DNA from: VXYL01 sp965116345
GTDB lineage: Bacteria > Pseudomonadota > Gammaproteobacteria > Pseudomonadales > Azotimanducaceae
Length of the DNA stretch: 64,000 nucleotides
Assembly: GCA_965116345.1 (NCBI GenBank)
Contig: OZ220680.1
Location: 2,108,001 to 2,172,000, forward strand
Direction of reading: 5' to 3'
Positions 19,614 through 28,364 of this stretch are shown in pieces. Numbering within the stretch: the stretch's first letter is position 1; each line of letters opens with the position of its first letter. A program made the translations under genes and the position numbers. Under the pieces are notes generated by a model. That model was given only the letters and a program-made list of their open reading frames with translations, was not told the origin of the DNA and did not search any database.

Positions 19614-19907
19614 GTGCTGCTGATCCCCTGTCCCTTCTGCCGCGAGGAGCGCAGCGAAGAGGAGTTCTCCTGCGCCGGCGAGGCCCACATCGCCCGTCCC
19701 GAAAAGCCTGCGGAACTGTCGGACCACGAGTGGGGGGACTACCTCTACATGCGCACCAATGCGCGCGGTCCGCATCGCGAGCTGTGGGTACACACGGCGG
19801 GCTGCCGGCGGTACTTCAACGTGCTCCGCGATACCGTGAGCTACGAGATTCTGGCCGTGTACGAGGTCGGAGAGACGCCGCCCGATCCGCCCGGGGACGA
19901 GTCTTGA
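19614..19907 (+). CDS. soxD: Sarcosine oxidase delta subunit
   Basis: A 97-residue zinc-binding subunit. It begins MLLIPCPFC from a GTG at 19614, as family members do, and retains HIARP, ELWVHTAGCRRYFNVLRDT and the flexible tail. The CPFC, His and C-terminal Cys are the probable zinc ligands. The stop overlaps the TTG start of soxA (TTGA), so the subunits are translated in a coupled way. Confidence 0.95.
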   Translation: MLLIPCPFCREERSEEEFSCAGEAHIARPEKPAELSDHEWGDYLYMRTNARGPHRELWVHTAGCRRYFNVLRDTVSYEILAVYEVGETPPDPPGDES

Positions 19908-22900
19908 CCGCGTCACGACGCCTACCGGCGGGAGGGCGCATCGACCGCGCGCAGCCCTTGGCGTTCTCCTTCGACGGGCGCGCCATGCACGGTTTCGCCG
20001 GGGACACCCTGGCTTCGGCCCTCCTCGCCAACGGCGTGTCCCGTGTGGCGACGAGCTTCAAGTACGGCAGACCGCGAGGCGTGGTCGGCCATGGTGCGGA
20101 AGAACCCAACGCCATCGTGCAGCTCGGCCGGGGCGGCGCAAGCGTGCCGAACCTGCGCGCCACCCAGGTGGAGTTGTACGATGGCCTCGACGCGCACCCG
20201 TGCAGCCGGTCCAATGCCCAGCGCCTGGCCGGCACCTTCGGTCGGTTCCTGCCGGCCGGTTTCTACTACAAGACCTTCATGGGCGCGCCCCAGCGTTGGA
20301 CCGCCGGCCTCGCCCGGCCGACGGCGTTGTGGACAGCCGCCGAGCACATCCTGCGCCGGGCGACCGGCTTGGGGCGCGCGCCCGCGGGGAACGATCCGGA
20401 CACCTACGACAGGTTCAACCGGCACTGCGATGTACTCATCGTGGGCGCGGGTCCAGCCGGGCTCGCCGCCGCCCTCGAGGCGGCCCGCTCGGGAGCAAGG
20501 ATCCTGATCGCCGACGAGCAGGCGGAGTTCGGCGGCAGCCTGCTGGACGGATCGTTCAAGGTAGGGGGAGAGCACGCGTCGAAATGGGTTGCCGACGCCG
20601 TCGCCGAACTGGCCTCCTGCCCCGACGTCGACATGCTGCCCCGAAGCACGGTCGCCGGCTACTACGACCACAACTTCCTCACCATCGCCGAGCGCCGTAC
20701 GGACCACCTCGGCCTGGTGGCCGCCAACGGCACCCGTCAACGCCTGCACCGGGTGCGCGCCGGACAGGTCGTGCTGGCCACCGGTGCCATCGAACGCCCG
20801 CTGGTGTTCGCCAACAACGACCGCCCCGGCGTCATGATGGCGTCGTCCGTGGCGAGCTACCTAAACCGCTACGCCGTAGCGGTCGGCGACGAGCTACTTG
20901 TGTTCACGGCCAACGACCATGCCTACCGCACCGCGTTGGACTGGCAGCGTGCCGGTCTCGCCGTCGCCGCCGTGGTCGACTGCCGGGAGTCGCCTGAAGG
21001 CGGGTTGGTCGATGCCGTGCGGGGTGCGGGCATACGCGTCATTGCGGGCCATGCCGTGACCGAGGCGTCGGGGAAACGTCGCGTGACCGGCGCGATGATC
21101 GCCCCGCTTGGTCCCGGCGCGGACTCGCTAGCCGGGGCCCCGCAGCACATCGCCTGCGACGTGATCGCCTGTTCCGGCGGCTGGAGTCCGACCCTGCATC
21201 TGAGTTCGCAGACGGGAACCAAGCCCCGTTGGAACGACAGCGCGGCCGCCTTCCTCCCCGGCGATCTTGGGGAACGGGCCCTGGGCGCCGGGGCCGTGGC
21301 GGGCGCGGGTCCGCTGCGCGAATGCCTCGAACAGGGCGCACTCGCCGGTGCGACCGCCGCCTCCCGCGCCGGCTTCGGCAGCGGCCGAACCACGTTCACC
21401 GCCCCGGAGACCGACGAATCGTCGCAGGCACCGTCGCGCGCGCTCTTCCTGGTGCCGCACCCCAAGCCCGTGAGCCGCGCGCCGAAACAGTTCGTGGACT
21501 TGCAGCTGGACGTCACCGCAGCGGACATCGAACTGGCCGCGCGCGAGGGTTACACGTCCGTCGAGCACGTCAAACGCTACACGGCCCTGGGCTTCGGTAC
21601 CGACCAAGGCAAGCTCGGCAACGTCAACGGCGTCGCCATCCTCGCCCACGCGCTCGACCAGGACATCGCCACCACCGGCACCACCATGTTCCGCCCCGCC
21701 TACACCCCGGTGACCTTCGGCGCCATCGCCGGCCGGGACGTCCGCGAGTTCCACGATCCCGAACGGCACACGCCCATGCACGCGTGGCACGAGTCCCACG
21801 GCGCGATGTGGGAGGACGTGGGCCGGTGGAAGCGTCCGTGGTACTACCCCCGTCCGGACGAGACCATGCAGGACGCGGTGAACCGCGAATGCCTTGCCGC
21901 CCGCGACGCCGTCGCCGTCGTGGACGCCTCGACGCTCGGCAAGATCGACATCCAGGGTGCCGACGCGGCGGAATTCCTCGACCGCGTCTACACCATCGGC
22001 TTTCGCAGGCTGGCCGTGGGTCGCTGCCGCTACGGGCTCATGCTGCGCGAGGACGGCACGATCTTCGACGATGGCGTCACCGCCCGACTTGCCGAGAACC
22101 GCTATCTCATGCATACCACCACCGGCAACGCCGAGGCGGTCTTCGCCTGGCTCGAACGATGGCATCAGACCGAGTGGCCGGAACTCGACGTCTACCTGAC
22201 TTCGGTCACCGACCAATGGGCCACGACGGCCCTGGTCGGCCCCGAGTCGCGCGCCGTTCTCGCCCGCGTCTGCGACGACATCGACCTCTCGCGCGACGCC
22301 TTCCGCTTCATGGATGTGCGTGAGGGACACGTCGCCGGCATCGCCGCCCGGGTGTTCCGCATCAGCTTCAGCGGCGAGTTGTCCTTCGAGGTCAACGTCT
22401 CGGCGGAACATGGACGACAGGTGTGGGACGCCATCGTCGAAGCCGGCGGCGAATTCGGCGTCACGCCTTACGGCACGGGGGCCATGCACGTGTTGCGCGC
22501 CGAAAAGGGCTTCATCATCGTCGGCCAGGACAGCGATACGACGACGACGCCCCACGACGCGGGGATGGACTGGGCGGTACGCCGCAACAAGTCGTTCGGC
22601 TTTCTCGGCGACCGCTCGCTCGACGTGTCCGACCATCGACGGGAGGACCGTCTGCAGTTGGTCGGCCTCGCCACCACCGATGAGGACAGGGTGCTCCCCG
22701 AAGGCGGGCAGTTGGTCGACAGACCCGAAGTCGAGGCACCGCTGCCGATGGCGGGCCACGTCACGTCCAGCTACTACAGCGCACGGCTCGGGCGCTCCAT
22801 CGCGCTGGCGATGGTCAAGGGCGGCACCGGCCGCTTGGGCGACACCCTCTACTGCCCGCTGCTAGACGGCCAGACCGTCTCCGCGAAGGTCGTCTCGCCC

Positions 22901-22939
22901 GTGTTCTACGATCCCGACGGGGAACGCCAGAATGTCTGA
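19904..22939 (+). CDS. soxA: Sarcosine oxidase alpha subunit
   Basis: A 1011-residue subunit. The N-terminal domain (FSFDGRAMHGFAGDTLASAL, about residues 22-41) resembles a ferredoxin-like fold. It is followed by an NAD-binding domain with VLIVGAGPAGLAAALEAARS near residue 177, and by a C-terminal aminomethyltransferase (GcvT-like) half that binds tetrahydrofolate. The start is TTG 19904, overlapping soxD; the open frame extends upstream inside soxD but that part is not family-like. The 8-nt overlap with soxG continues the coupling. Confidence 0.96.
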   Translation: MTASRRLPAGGRIDRAQPLAFSFDGRAMHGFAGDTLASALLANGVSRVATSFKYGRPRGVVGHGAEEPNAIVQLGRGGASVPNLRATQVELYDGLDAHPCSRSNAQRLAGTFGRFLPAGFYYKTFMGAPQRWTAGLARPTALWTAAEHILRRATGLGRAPAGNDPDTYDRFNRHCDVLIVGAGPAGLAAALEAARSGARILIADEQAEFGGSLLDGSFKVGGEHASKWVADAVAELASCPDVDMLPRSTVAGYYDHNFLTIAERRTDHLGLVAANGTRQRLHRVRAGQVVLATGAIERPLVFANNDRPGVMMASSVASYLNRYAVAVGDELLVFTANDHAYRTALDWQRAGLAVAAVVDCRESPEGGLVDAVRGAGIRVIAGHAVTEASGKRRVTGAMIAPLGPGADSLAGAPQHIACDVIACSGGWSPTLHLSSQTGTKPRWNDSAAAFLPGDLGERALGAGAVAGAGPLRECLEQGALAGATAASRAGFGSGRTTFTAPETDESSQAPSRALFLVPHPKPVSRAPKQFVDLQLDVTAADIELAAREGYTSVEHVKRYTALGFGTDQGKLGNVNGVAILAHALDQDIATTGTTMFRPAYTPVTFGAIAGRDVREFHDPERHTPMHAWHESHGAMWEDVGRWKRPWYYPRPDETMQDAVNRECLAARDAVAVVDASTLGKIDIQGADAAEFLDRVYTIGFRRLAVGRCRYGLMLREDGTIFDDGVTARLAENRYLMHTTTGNAEAVFAWLERWHQTEWPELDVYLTSVTDQWATTALVGPESRAVLARVCDDIDLSRDAFRFMDVREGHVAGIAARVFRISFSGELSFEVNVSAEHGRQVWDAIVEAGGEFGVTPYGTGAMHVLRAEKGFIIVGQDSDTTTTPHDAGMDWAVRRNKSFGFLGDRSLDVSDHRREDRLQLVGLATTDEDRVLPEGGQLVDRPEVEAPLPMAGHVTSSYYSARLGRSIALAMVKGGTGRLGDTLYCPLLDGQTVSAKVVSPVFYDPDGERQNV

Positions 22940-23489
22940 CGGCGCGAAGGTCGTGATGCGCGAAAGCCTGGCGCGGGGTTGGTGGATTCTGCGCGGCGAC
23001 GGCGACGAGCCACGGTTTCAGCACGCCGTCGCGGCGGCGGTCGGGGTCTCGCTGCCGAGCGAACCGTGCACTTGGCACGAAGCCGGTGATCGGCGTGCCT
23101 ACTGGCTCGGCCCCGACGAGTGGCTGTTGACCGCCGAACACGGCGTCGAGCTCGAGTCCCCGCTGCGCAGCGCGCTCCACGGAAGCTTCTCCATCGTCGA
23201 CGTCAGTGGCGCGCAGATTCTCGTCAATCTCTCGGGCGAACAGGCCGGCGAGGTGCTGCGCAAGTCCAGTCCCCACGACTTCCATCCCCGGACCTTCCCG
23301 CCGGGACGGTGTGCGCAGACCAACTTCGCGAAAGCCAGCGCCCTTGTCGCGGCCAAGGCCGATGCTTCGTTCGACGTGGTGTTCCGTCGAAGCTACGCCG
23401 ACTACCTGCGGGGCTGGATTGCCGATGCGGCGGTCGAGTACGGGTTCGTGCGAGACCCATGCTTGCGATCGAGAATCTCATCGCCATGA
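22932..23489 (+). CDS. soxG: Sarcosine oxidase gamma subunit
   Basis: A 185-residue subunit related to the T-protein fold. Typical segments are YWLGPDEWLL, SIVDVSGAQILVNLSGEQA and SFDVVFRRSYADYLRGWI. The last residues (DPCLRSRISSP) do not look native: they come from reading into a toxin-gene remnant in another frame, so the original C-terminus appears to have been replaced at about 23457. Whether the short foreign tail matters is unknown. Confidence 0.93.
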   Translation: MSDGAKVVMRESLARGWWILRGDGDEPRFQHAVAAAVGVSLPSEPCTWHEAGDRRAYWLGPDEWLLTAEHGVELESPLRSALHGSFSIVDVSGAQILVNLSGEQAGEVLRKSSPHDFHPRTFPPGRCAQTNFAKASALVAAKADASFDVVFRRSYADYLRGWIADAAVEYGFVRDPCLRSRISSP

Positions 23490-23551
23490 AGCAGGCGAGC
23501 GGGCGCCCACAGGACATCGAGGACGTGCGGGCGCTGGAGCAGCTGAGATGA
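23459..23551 (+). pseudogene. C-terminal remnant of a nucleotidyltransferase-type gene
   Basis: Thirty codons read IENLIAMKQASGRPQDIEDV and then RALEQLR, the usual end of small nucleotidyltransferase/AbiEii-like toxin proteins (I..LI..K...GR.KDLEDI..LE.L). The rest of the gene is missing, and the segment starts inside the end of soxG. Its stop overlaps the next gene (ATGA), the arrangement expected of a former toxin-antitoxin or two-gene unit. Confidence 0.6.
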
Positions 23552-23823
23552 GCCGTACGGACAGACCACCGCGTCCCGTGCAGCGTTTCTCGGAGGAGTA
23601 TCTGCAACGCTGCCGCGAGTTGTCGGCAGATGACATCGCCCGCTTCCTGGAGGACTTCAAGCGAATCCACGGCACGGCCAACTCCCGCTCCCGGCTGATC
23701 AGCCTCAAGGTGCCGGAGGCACTGCTGGGGGCGTTCAAAACCCAGGCGCGGTTAAGCGGTATTGCCTACCAGACGCAGATCAAGAACCTGATGCGGTCGT
23801 GGCTAGCAGCCTGTCGGACTTAG
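23548..23823 (+). CDS. Ribbon-helix-helix (CopG/BrnA-like) protein
   Basis: A 91-residue small basic protein. The C-terminal part SLKVPEALLGAFKTQARLSG then AYQTQIKNLMRSWL fits the ribbon-helix-helix antitoxin pattern (isLRvP..ll..fk..A...g..YQt.in..lr..l). It overlaps the nucleotidyltransferase remnant upstream, so it is probably an orphaned antitoxin or regulator. Its stop overlaps the convergent recQ stop. Confidence 0.7.
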   Translation: MSRTDRPPRPVQRFSEEYLQRCRELSADDIARFLEDFKRIHGTANSRSRLISLKVPEALLGAFKTQARLSGIAYQTQIKNLMRSWLAACRT

Positions 23824-25646
23824 GCATCGGAGTCTATAGTTGAGGTGCCAGCCGCGATGACGGCGAGAAACGCCTCGCCGTAGCGGTCGAGTTTCGCCTG
23901 GCCGACGCCGTGGATGCCGAGCATGGCATCCAGCGAGTCCGGTCGCACCCGCACGAACTCCTTCAGCGTGGCGTCGTGGAACACGACGTAGGGGGGCACG
24001 CCGGCTTCCTCGGCGAGCGAGCGCCTCGCCTCGCGCAGGGCCTCCCACACGGCTTCGTCAGCGGCAGCGATCTCGAAGTCCGCAACGCGCGTCTTGGCCG
24101 GCGAGCGCGCGCGCTCCGCGATCTTGGTTTCTTCCCGCAGCGTCAGCGTGGTCTCGCCCCGCAGCAACGGCCGCGACGAGGGCATCAGCGTCAAGGCGTT
24201 GAAACGGTTCGGATCCGCACGCACGTAGCCACGGCCGACCAGTTGGCGGAGGACGGATCGCCACGCCCTGTCGCTCATATCCTCGCCGATGCCGAACGTC
24301 GACAGCCCCGCGTGGCGATGCTGTTGAACCTTAGCCGTGTCCTTGCCGCGGATCACGTCGATCACGTGTCCGGCGCCGAAGCGCTGGCCGGTGCGCACGA
24401 TGCACGACATCAGCTTCTGCGCCGCGACGGTGCCGTCCCAGGTCCTGGGCGGCGCGAGGCACACGTCGCAGTTGCCGCACGCCGTCGGCGGCTCGTCGCC
24501 GAAGTAGCGGAGCAGCGCCGCGCGCCGGCAGGTGGTCACCTCGCACCAGCCGAGCAGCGCGTCGAGCTTGGCACGTTCCACGCGCTTGTGCGTCTCGTCC
24601 GCCTCCCCCTCGTCCACCATCTGACGCAGGCGCACGACGTCCTGGAGGCCGTAGATCATCCATGCCTCCGAGGCCTCGCCATCGCGGCCTGCGCGGCCAG
24701 TTTCCTGGTAGTAGGCCTCGATGCTCTTCGGCAGGTCCACGTGGGCGACGAAGCGCACGTCCGGCTTGTCGATGCCCATGCCGAAGGCGATCGTCGCGAC
24801 GATCACCACGCCGTCTTCGCGGAGAAACCGGGCCTGGTGTCGGCTGCGCATCGCTCCGGGGAGTCCCGCGTGGTAGGGCAGGGCATCGTAGCCGTGGTCG
24901 CACAGGAGTTCCGCGGTCGCCTCCACCTTCTTGCGCGACAGGCAGTAGACGATCCCGGCCTCGCCGTGGTGGTCATCGAGAAAGTCCAATAGCTGCGTGT
25001 TCGCGTTCGTCTTGACCCGCACCGAATAGCGAATGTTCGGACGGTCGAACCCGCTGACGAATCGAGCCGGCTCGCTGAGCCGCAGGCGATTCACGATCTC
25101 CGTCCGGGTCCGGGCGTCGGCAGTGGCGGTGAGGGCCAATCTCGGAATCCCCGGGAACCGCTCGGCAAGTACGTCGAGGCCAAGGTAGTCCTGGCGGAAG
25201 TCATGTCCCCATTGAGACACGCAGTGCGCCTCGTCAATGGCGAACAGGTTCACCGGCGAGTCGCCGAGCATCGCCAGGGTGTCCTGCTGGAGGAGCCGTT
25301 CCGGTGCGAGATAGAGGAGGTCCAAGGCGCCGCGGCGGAACGCGTTGGCGATCTCCGTCTGCTCGAACCAAGGCAGCGTCGAGTTGAGGAACGCCGCCGC
25401 CACGCCCGCTTCGCGAAGCGCAGCGACCTGATCCTGCATCAGGGCGATCAGCGGCGAGACCACGATGCCGGTGCCGGGCAGCACCAATGCCGGAATCTGG
25501 TAGCACAGCGACTTGCCGCCGCCCGTGGGCATGAGAACGAGGCCGTCGCGACCGGCGAGAACCGCTTCGATGACGGCCTCCTGACCGGGACGGAACGAGG
25601 TGTAGCCGTAGACCTCTTGAAGCGTCCGGCGGGCGGCATCGAGCAT
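23820..25646 (-). CDS. recQ: ATP-dependent DNA helicase RecQ
   Basis: A 608-residue 3'-5' helicase of the RecF pathway and replication-fork repair. Walker A is PTGGGKSLCYQIPAL (about residue 39) and the DEAH box is near residue 136 (IDEAHCVSQWGHDFR). The zinc-binding RQC part has four Cys in CEVTTC and ACGNCDVC, followed by a winged helix and a C-terminal HRDC domain ending in GIHGVGQAKLDRYG. The full family architecture is present. It is divergent from ppc. Confidence 0.97.
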   Translation of the reverse strand: MLDAARRTLQEVYGYTSFRPGQEAVIEAVLAGRDGLVLMPTGGGKSLCYQIPALVLPGTGIVVSPLIALMQDQVAALREAGVAAAFLNSTLPWFEQTEIANAFRRGALDLLYLAPERLLQQDTLAMLGDSPVNLFAIDEAHCVSQWGHDFRQDYLGLDVLAERFPGIPRLALTATADARTRTEIVNRLRLSEPARFVSGFDRPNIRYSVRVKTNANTQLLDFLDDHHGEAGIVYCLSRKKVEATAELLCDHGYDALPYHAGLPGAMRSRHQARFLREDGVVIVATIAFGMGIDKPDVRFVAHVDLPKSIEAYYQETGRAGRDGEASEAWMIYGLQDVVRLRQMVDEGEADETHKRVERAKLDALLGWCEVTTCRRAALLRYFGDEPPTACGNCDVCLAPPRTWDGTVAAQKLMSCIVRTGQRFGAGHVIDVIRGKDTAKVQQHRHAGLSTFGIGEDMSDRAWRSVLRQLVGRGYVRADPNRFNALTLMPSSRPLLRGETTLTLREETKIAERARSPAKTRVADFEIAAADEAVWEALREARRSLAEEAGVPPYVVFHDATLKEFVRVRPDSLDAMLGIHGVGQAKLDRYGEAFLAVIAAGTSTIDSDA

Positions 25647-25755
25647 CGGCAGATTATCCCGGAAAACACCGGCGAGGCGTCGGTTATTCGACCTCGGCCT
25701 CGAACTGCTGGGAACAACTGCACTACGATTCCCAACCTGCTTTGGCGGTATTCCG

Positions 25756-25783
25756 TTGGCAACGAAATCCGCTGCGCTATAGT
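25756..25783 (+). promoter_or_regulatory. Likely ppc promoter
   Basis: TTGGCA (25756-25761), a 16-nt spacer and TATAGT (25778-25783) lie in the recQ-ppc divergent gap. The predicted start of transcription is within a few bases of the ppc ATG at 25792, leaving almost no leader and no room for a ribosome binding site, so the mRNA may be leaderless. Confidence 0.5.
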
Positions 25784-25791
25784 CGAGAACA

Positions 25792-28362
25792 ATGGTACTT
25801 CAAGCCCCTGCAGCCACCGCCACCGCGCGCGGCAAACTCTCCGGTCTTCCGCGCGCCCTGCGGGACGATGTGCGGTTGCTCGGCCAACTTCTGGGGCGCG
25901 TGATCGGTGCACACCGGGGTCGAGATTTCGTCGACCGCATCGAGACCATCCGAGCATTGGCCAAGCGTGCCCGGCGGGGAACCGCCGCCGACTGGGACGC
26001 CTTGAGCACCTACCTCGCCGAGTTGCCCGAAGACGCGCTGGCCGACATCGCCCGGGCCTTCAACCAGTTCCTGAACCTGGCCAACATCGCCGACCAGCGG
26101 CAAGCGGCCCGCGACGTCGTCTGGCCCGACGTGGTCGAAGCCGACCGGCTGCGCGACGTGCGCATCGAACTGGTTCTGACCGCGCACCCGACGGAGATTC
26201 TGCGCCGGACCCTTATTCAGAAGTACGATGCCATCGCCGCCCTGCTCGAGGCCCGCGCCCGGGCGCCCCGGGCGGAGAGACCGGGGGTCGAGGAACACCT
26301 CGAACGCCTGATCGCCGAAGCCTGGCACACCGACGAGATCCGCCACGAGCGTCCGCTGCCCCAGGACGAGGCCAAGTGGGGCTTCGCGGTCATCGAGAAC
26401 TCGCTGTGGGAAGCCGTTCCCGCGGCGATGCGGGAACTCGACCGTCGCAACGGCGCGACCCTGCCCATCGATGTGATGCCCTTCGCGTTCGCGTCGTGGA
26501 TGGGCGGCGACCGCGACGGCAACCCCCGCGTGACCGCCGGTGTATCCCGAGAGGTCCTCCTCCTGGCACGCCGGATGGCTGCCGAGTTGTTCACGCGCGA
26601 CGTGACGAGTCTGAGCGCGTCGCTGTCCATGGCCACCGGCAGTGACAGCATCCTCGAGCACACCGATGGGGCCGGCGAACCGTATCGGGCGGTGTTGACC
26701 GAACTTCGCGACCGGCTCGACGCGACCCGGCGGTGGGCGGAGACAGGCGGCGCTCCAGGACCTCTGGTCATCCTCGACGATGCCGAGCTGATGGAGCCGC
26801 TGCGCCTATGCTACGACTCGCTCGCCGCCTCGGGCATGGCACGCATCGCCGACGGGCCGCTGCTCGACACCTTGCGCCGGGTTGCCTGCTTCGGTGTCCA
26901 TCTCGCGCATGTCGACATTCGTCAACACGCGGAACGGCACGCCGCGGTCATGGACGAACTCACCGCCTATCTTTACGGCACCGAGAGCTACGGATCGTGG
27001 TCCGAGAGCCGCCGTTGCGCGTGGCTGGTCGAGGAACTCGCCAGTCGCCGGCCCCTGTTCCCGACCGCCTGGCGAGGCAGCGACGACGCCAAGGAAGCCA
27101 TGGACACCTGCCGCGTCATCGCCGAACACGACGCGGCGGGGGTATCCGCCTACGTCGTGTCCATGGCGTCGCGGCCCAGCGACGTCCTCGCGGTGGCGCT
27201 GATGCTGAAGGAGGCGGGTGTCCGCGCAAGCCTGCCCATCGTGCCGCTGTTCGAGACCCTGGACGATCTTGACCGCGCCGCGGATACGGTCGACTCGCTG
27301 CTGTCGATCCCCTGGTACCGGGAGTATGTCGGCGACCGCGTGCAGGTGATGATCGGCTACTCCGATTCGGCGAAGGACGCCGGACAGCTCGCGGCGGCAT
27401 GGGCGCAGTACCGGGCGCAGGAAGCGCTCGCCTCGGTGGCCGCCAAACACGGCGTCAAGCTGACCCTGTTCCACGGCCGCGGCGGCGCGGTGGGCCGGGG
27501 TGGCGGACCCTCCGCCCAGGCCATCGCCTCGCAACCCCCCGGCAGCGTCGCCGGTTCCTTCCGGGTCACCGAGCAGGGCGAGATGATCCGCTTCAAACTC
27601 GGCACCCCGGCGATCGCCGAGGCGACCCTGAGCCACTACCTGACCGCGACGCTGAACGCCACCCTCGATCCACCGCCCGTACCCACCGCCAAGATGCGCA
27701 AGACGATGGACCAACTCGCCGCCGCGTCGCAGAAGGCCTACCGTCGCGCCGTCCGTGACCCATCGTTCGTGTCGTTCTTCGAGGCCCTGACCCCGGAGTC
27801 CGAACTCGCCGATCTGGCGCTCGGCAGCCGGCCGGCGCGGCGGGTGCCGGACCGCGACCTCGCGAGCCTGCGCGCGATCCCCTGGGTGTTCGCCTGGACC
27901 CAGGTGCGCCTGATGCTGCCCGCGTGGCTCGGCACGGATCGCGCGGTGGCCAAGCTGCGGGCCAACCGCGGCGCTTTCGACATGCTGCGCGCGTGGCCGT
28001 TCTTCGCCATGCAGGCGGACATGCTGGAGATGGTCGTCGCCAAGGCGGACGCCACTCTCGCGCGCTACTACTCGCGCCGCCTCACGGCGCCCGGCCAACA
28101 GGCCGCCGCCGAGGCGTTGTTCGCGCGCCTCGGTTCCCTCGCCGACGACCTGCTCGCGCTCACCCAGACACCCGAGCTGCTCGCCAGCGCACGCCAGGTC
28201 CGCGACTCGCTCACGGTGCGCGACACCTACCTCGATCCACTGCACCTGCTGCAGGTCGAACTGCTCGCCAGACGACGTGCCGGCAACGACTCCGAACCGG
28301 TCAGCCAGGCCTTGAAGGTGACCATGGCGGGGATCGCCAGCGGGCTCCGGAATACGGGGTGA
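25792..28362 (+). CDS. ppc: Phosphoenolpyruvate carboxylase
   Basis: An 856-residue anaplerotic enzyme that makes oxaloacetate from phosphoenolpyruvate and bicarbonate. Catalytic signatures are VLTAHPTEI (near residue 129) and FHGRGGAVGRGGGPS (near residue 560), and the chain ends in the required GLRNTG. The N-terminus (about 20 residues before LPRALRDDVRLLG) is a little longer than usual; ATG 25792 is the only ATG available. The Omp85-type gene begins 2 nt after its stop. Confidence 0.97.
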   Translation: MVLQAPAATATARGKLSGLPRALRDDVRLLGQLLGRVIGAHRGRDFVDRIETIRALAKRARRGTAADWDALSTYLAELPEDALADIARAFNQFLNLANIADQRQAARDVVWPDVVEADRLRDVRIELVLTAHPTEILRRTLIQKYDAIAALLEARARAPRAERPGVEEHLERLIAEAWHTDEIRHERPLPQDEAKWGFAVIENSLWEAVPAAMRELDRRNGATLPIDVMPFAFASWMGGDRDGNPRVTAGVSREVLLLARRMAAELFTRDVTSLSASLSMATGSDSILEHTDGAGEPYRAVLTELRDRLDATRRWAETGGAPGPLVILDDAELMEPLRLCYDSLAASGMARIADGPLLDTLRRVACFGVHLAHVDIRQHAERHAAVMDELTAYLYGTESYGSWSESRRCAWLVEELASRRPLFPTAWRGSDDAKEAMDTCRVIAEHDAAGVSAYVVSMASRPSDVLAVALMLKEAGVRASLPIVPLFETLDDLDRAADTVDSLLSIPWYREYVGDRVQVMIGYSDSAKDAGQLAAAWAQYRAQEALASVAAKHGVKLTLFHGRGGAVGRGGGPSAQAIASQPPGSVAGSFRVTEQGEMIRFKLGTPAIAEATLSHYLTATLNATLDPPPVPTAKMRKTMDQLAAASQKAYRRAVRDPSFVSFFEALTPESELADLALGSRPARRVPDRDLASLRAIPWVFAWTQVRLMLPAWLGTDRAVAKLRANRGAFDMLRAWPFFAMQADMLEMVVAKADATLARYYSRRLTAPGQQAAAEALFARLGSLADDLLALTQTPELLASARQVRDSLTVRDTYLDPLHLLQVELLARRRAGNDSEPVSQALKVTMAGIASGLRNTG

Positions 28363-28364
28363 CG

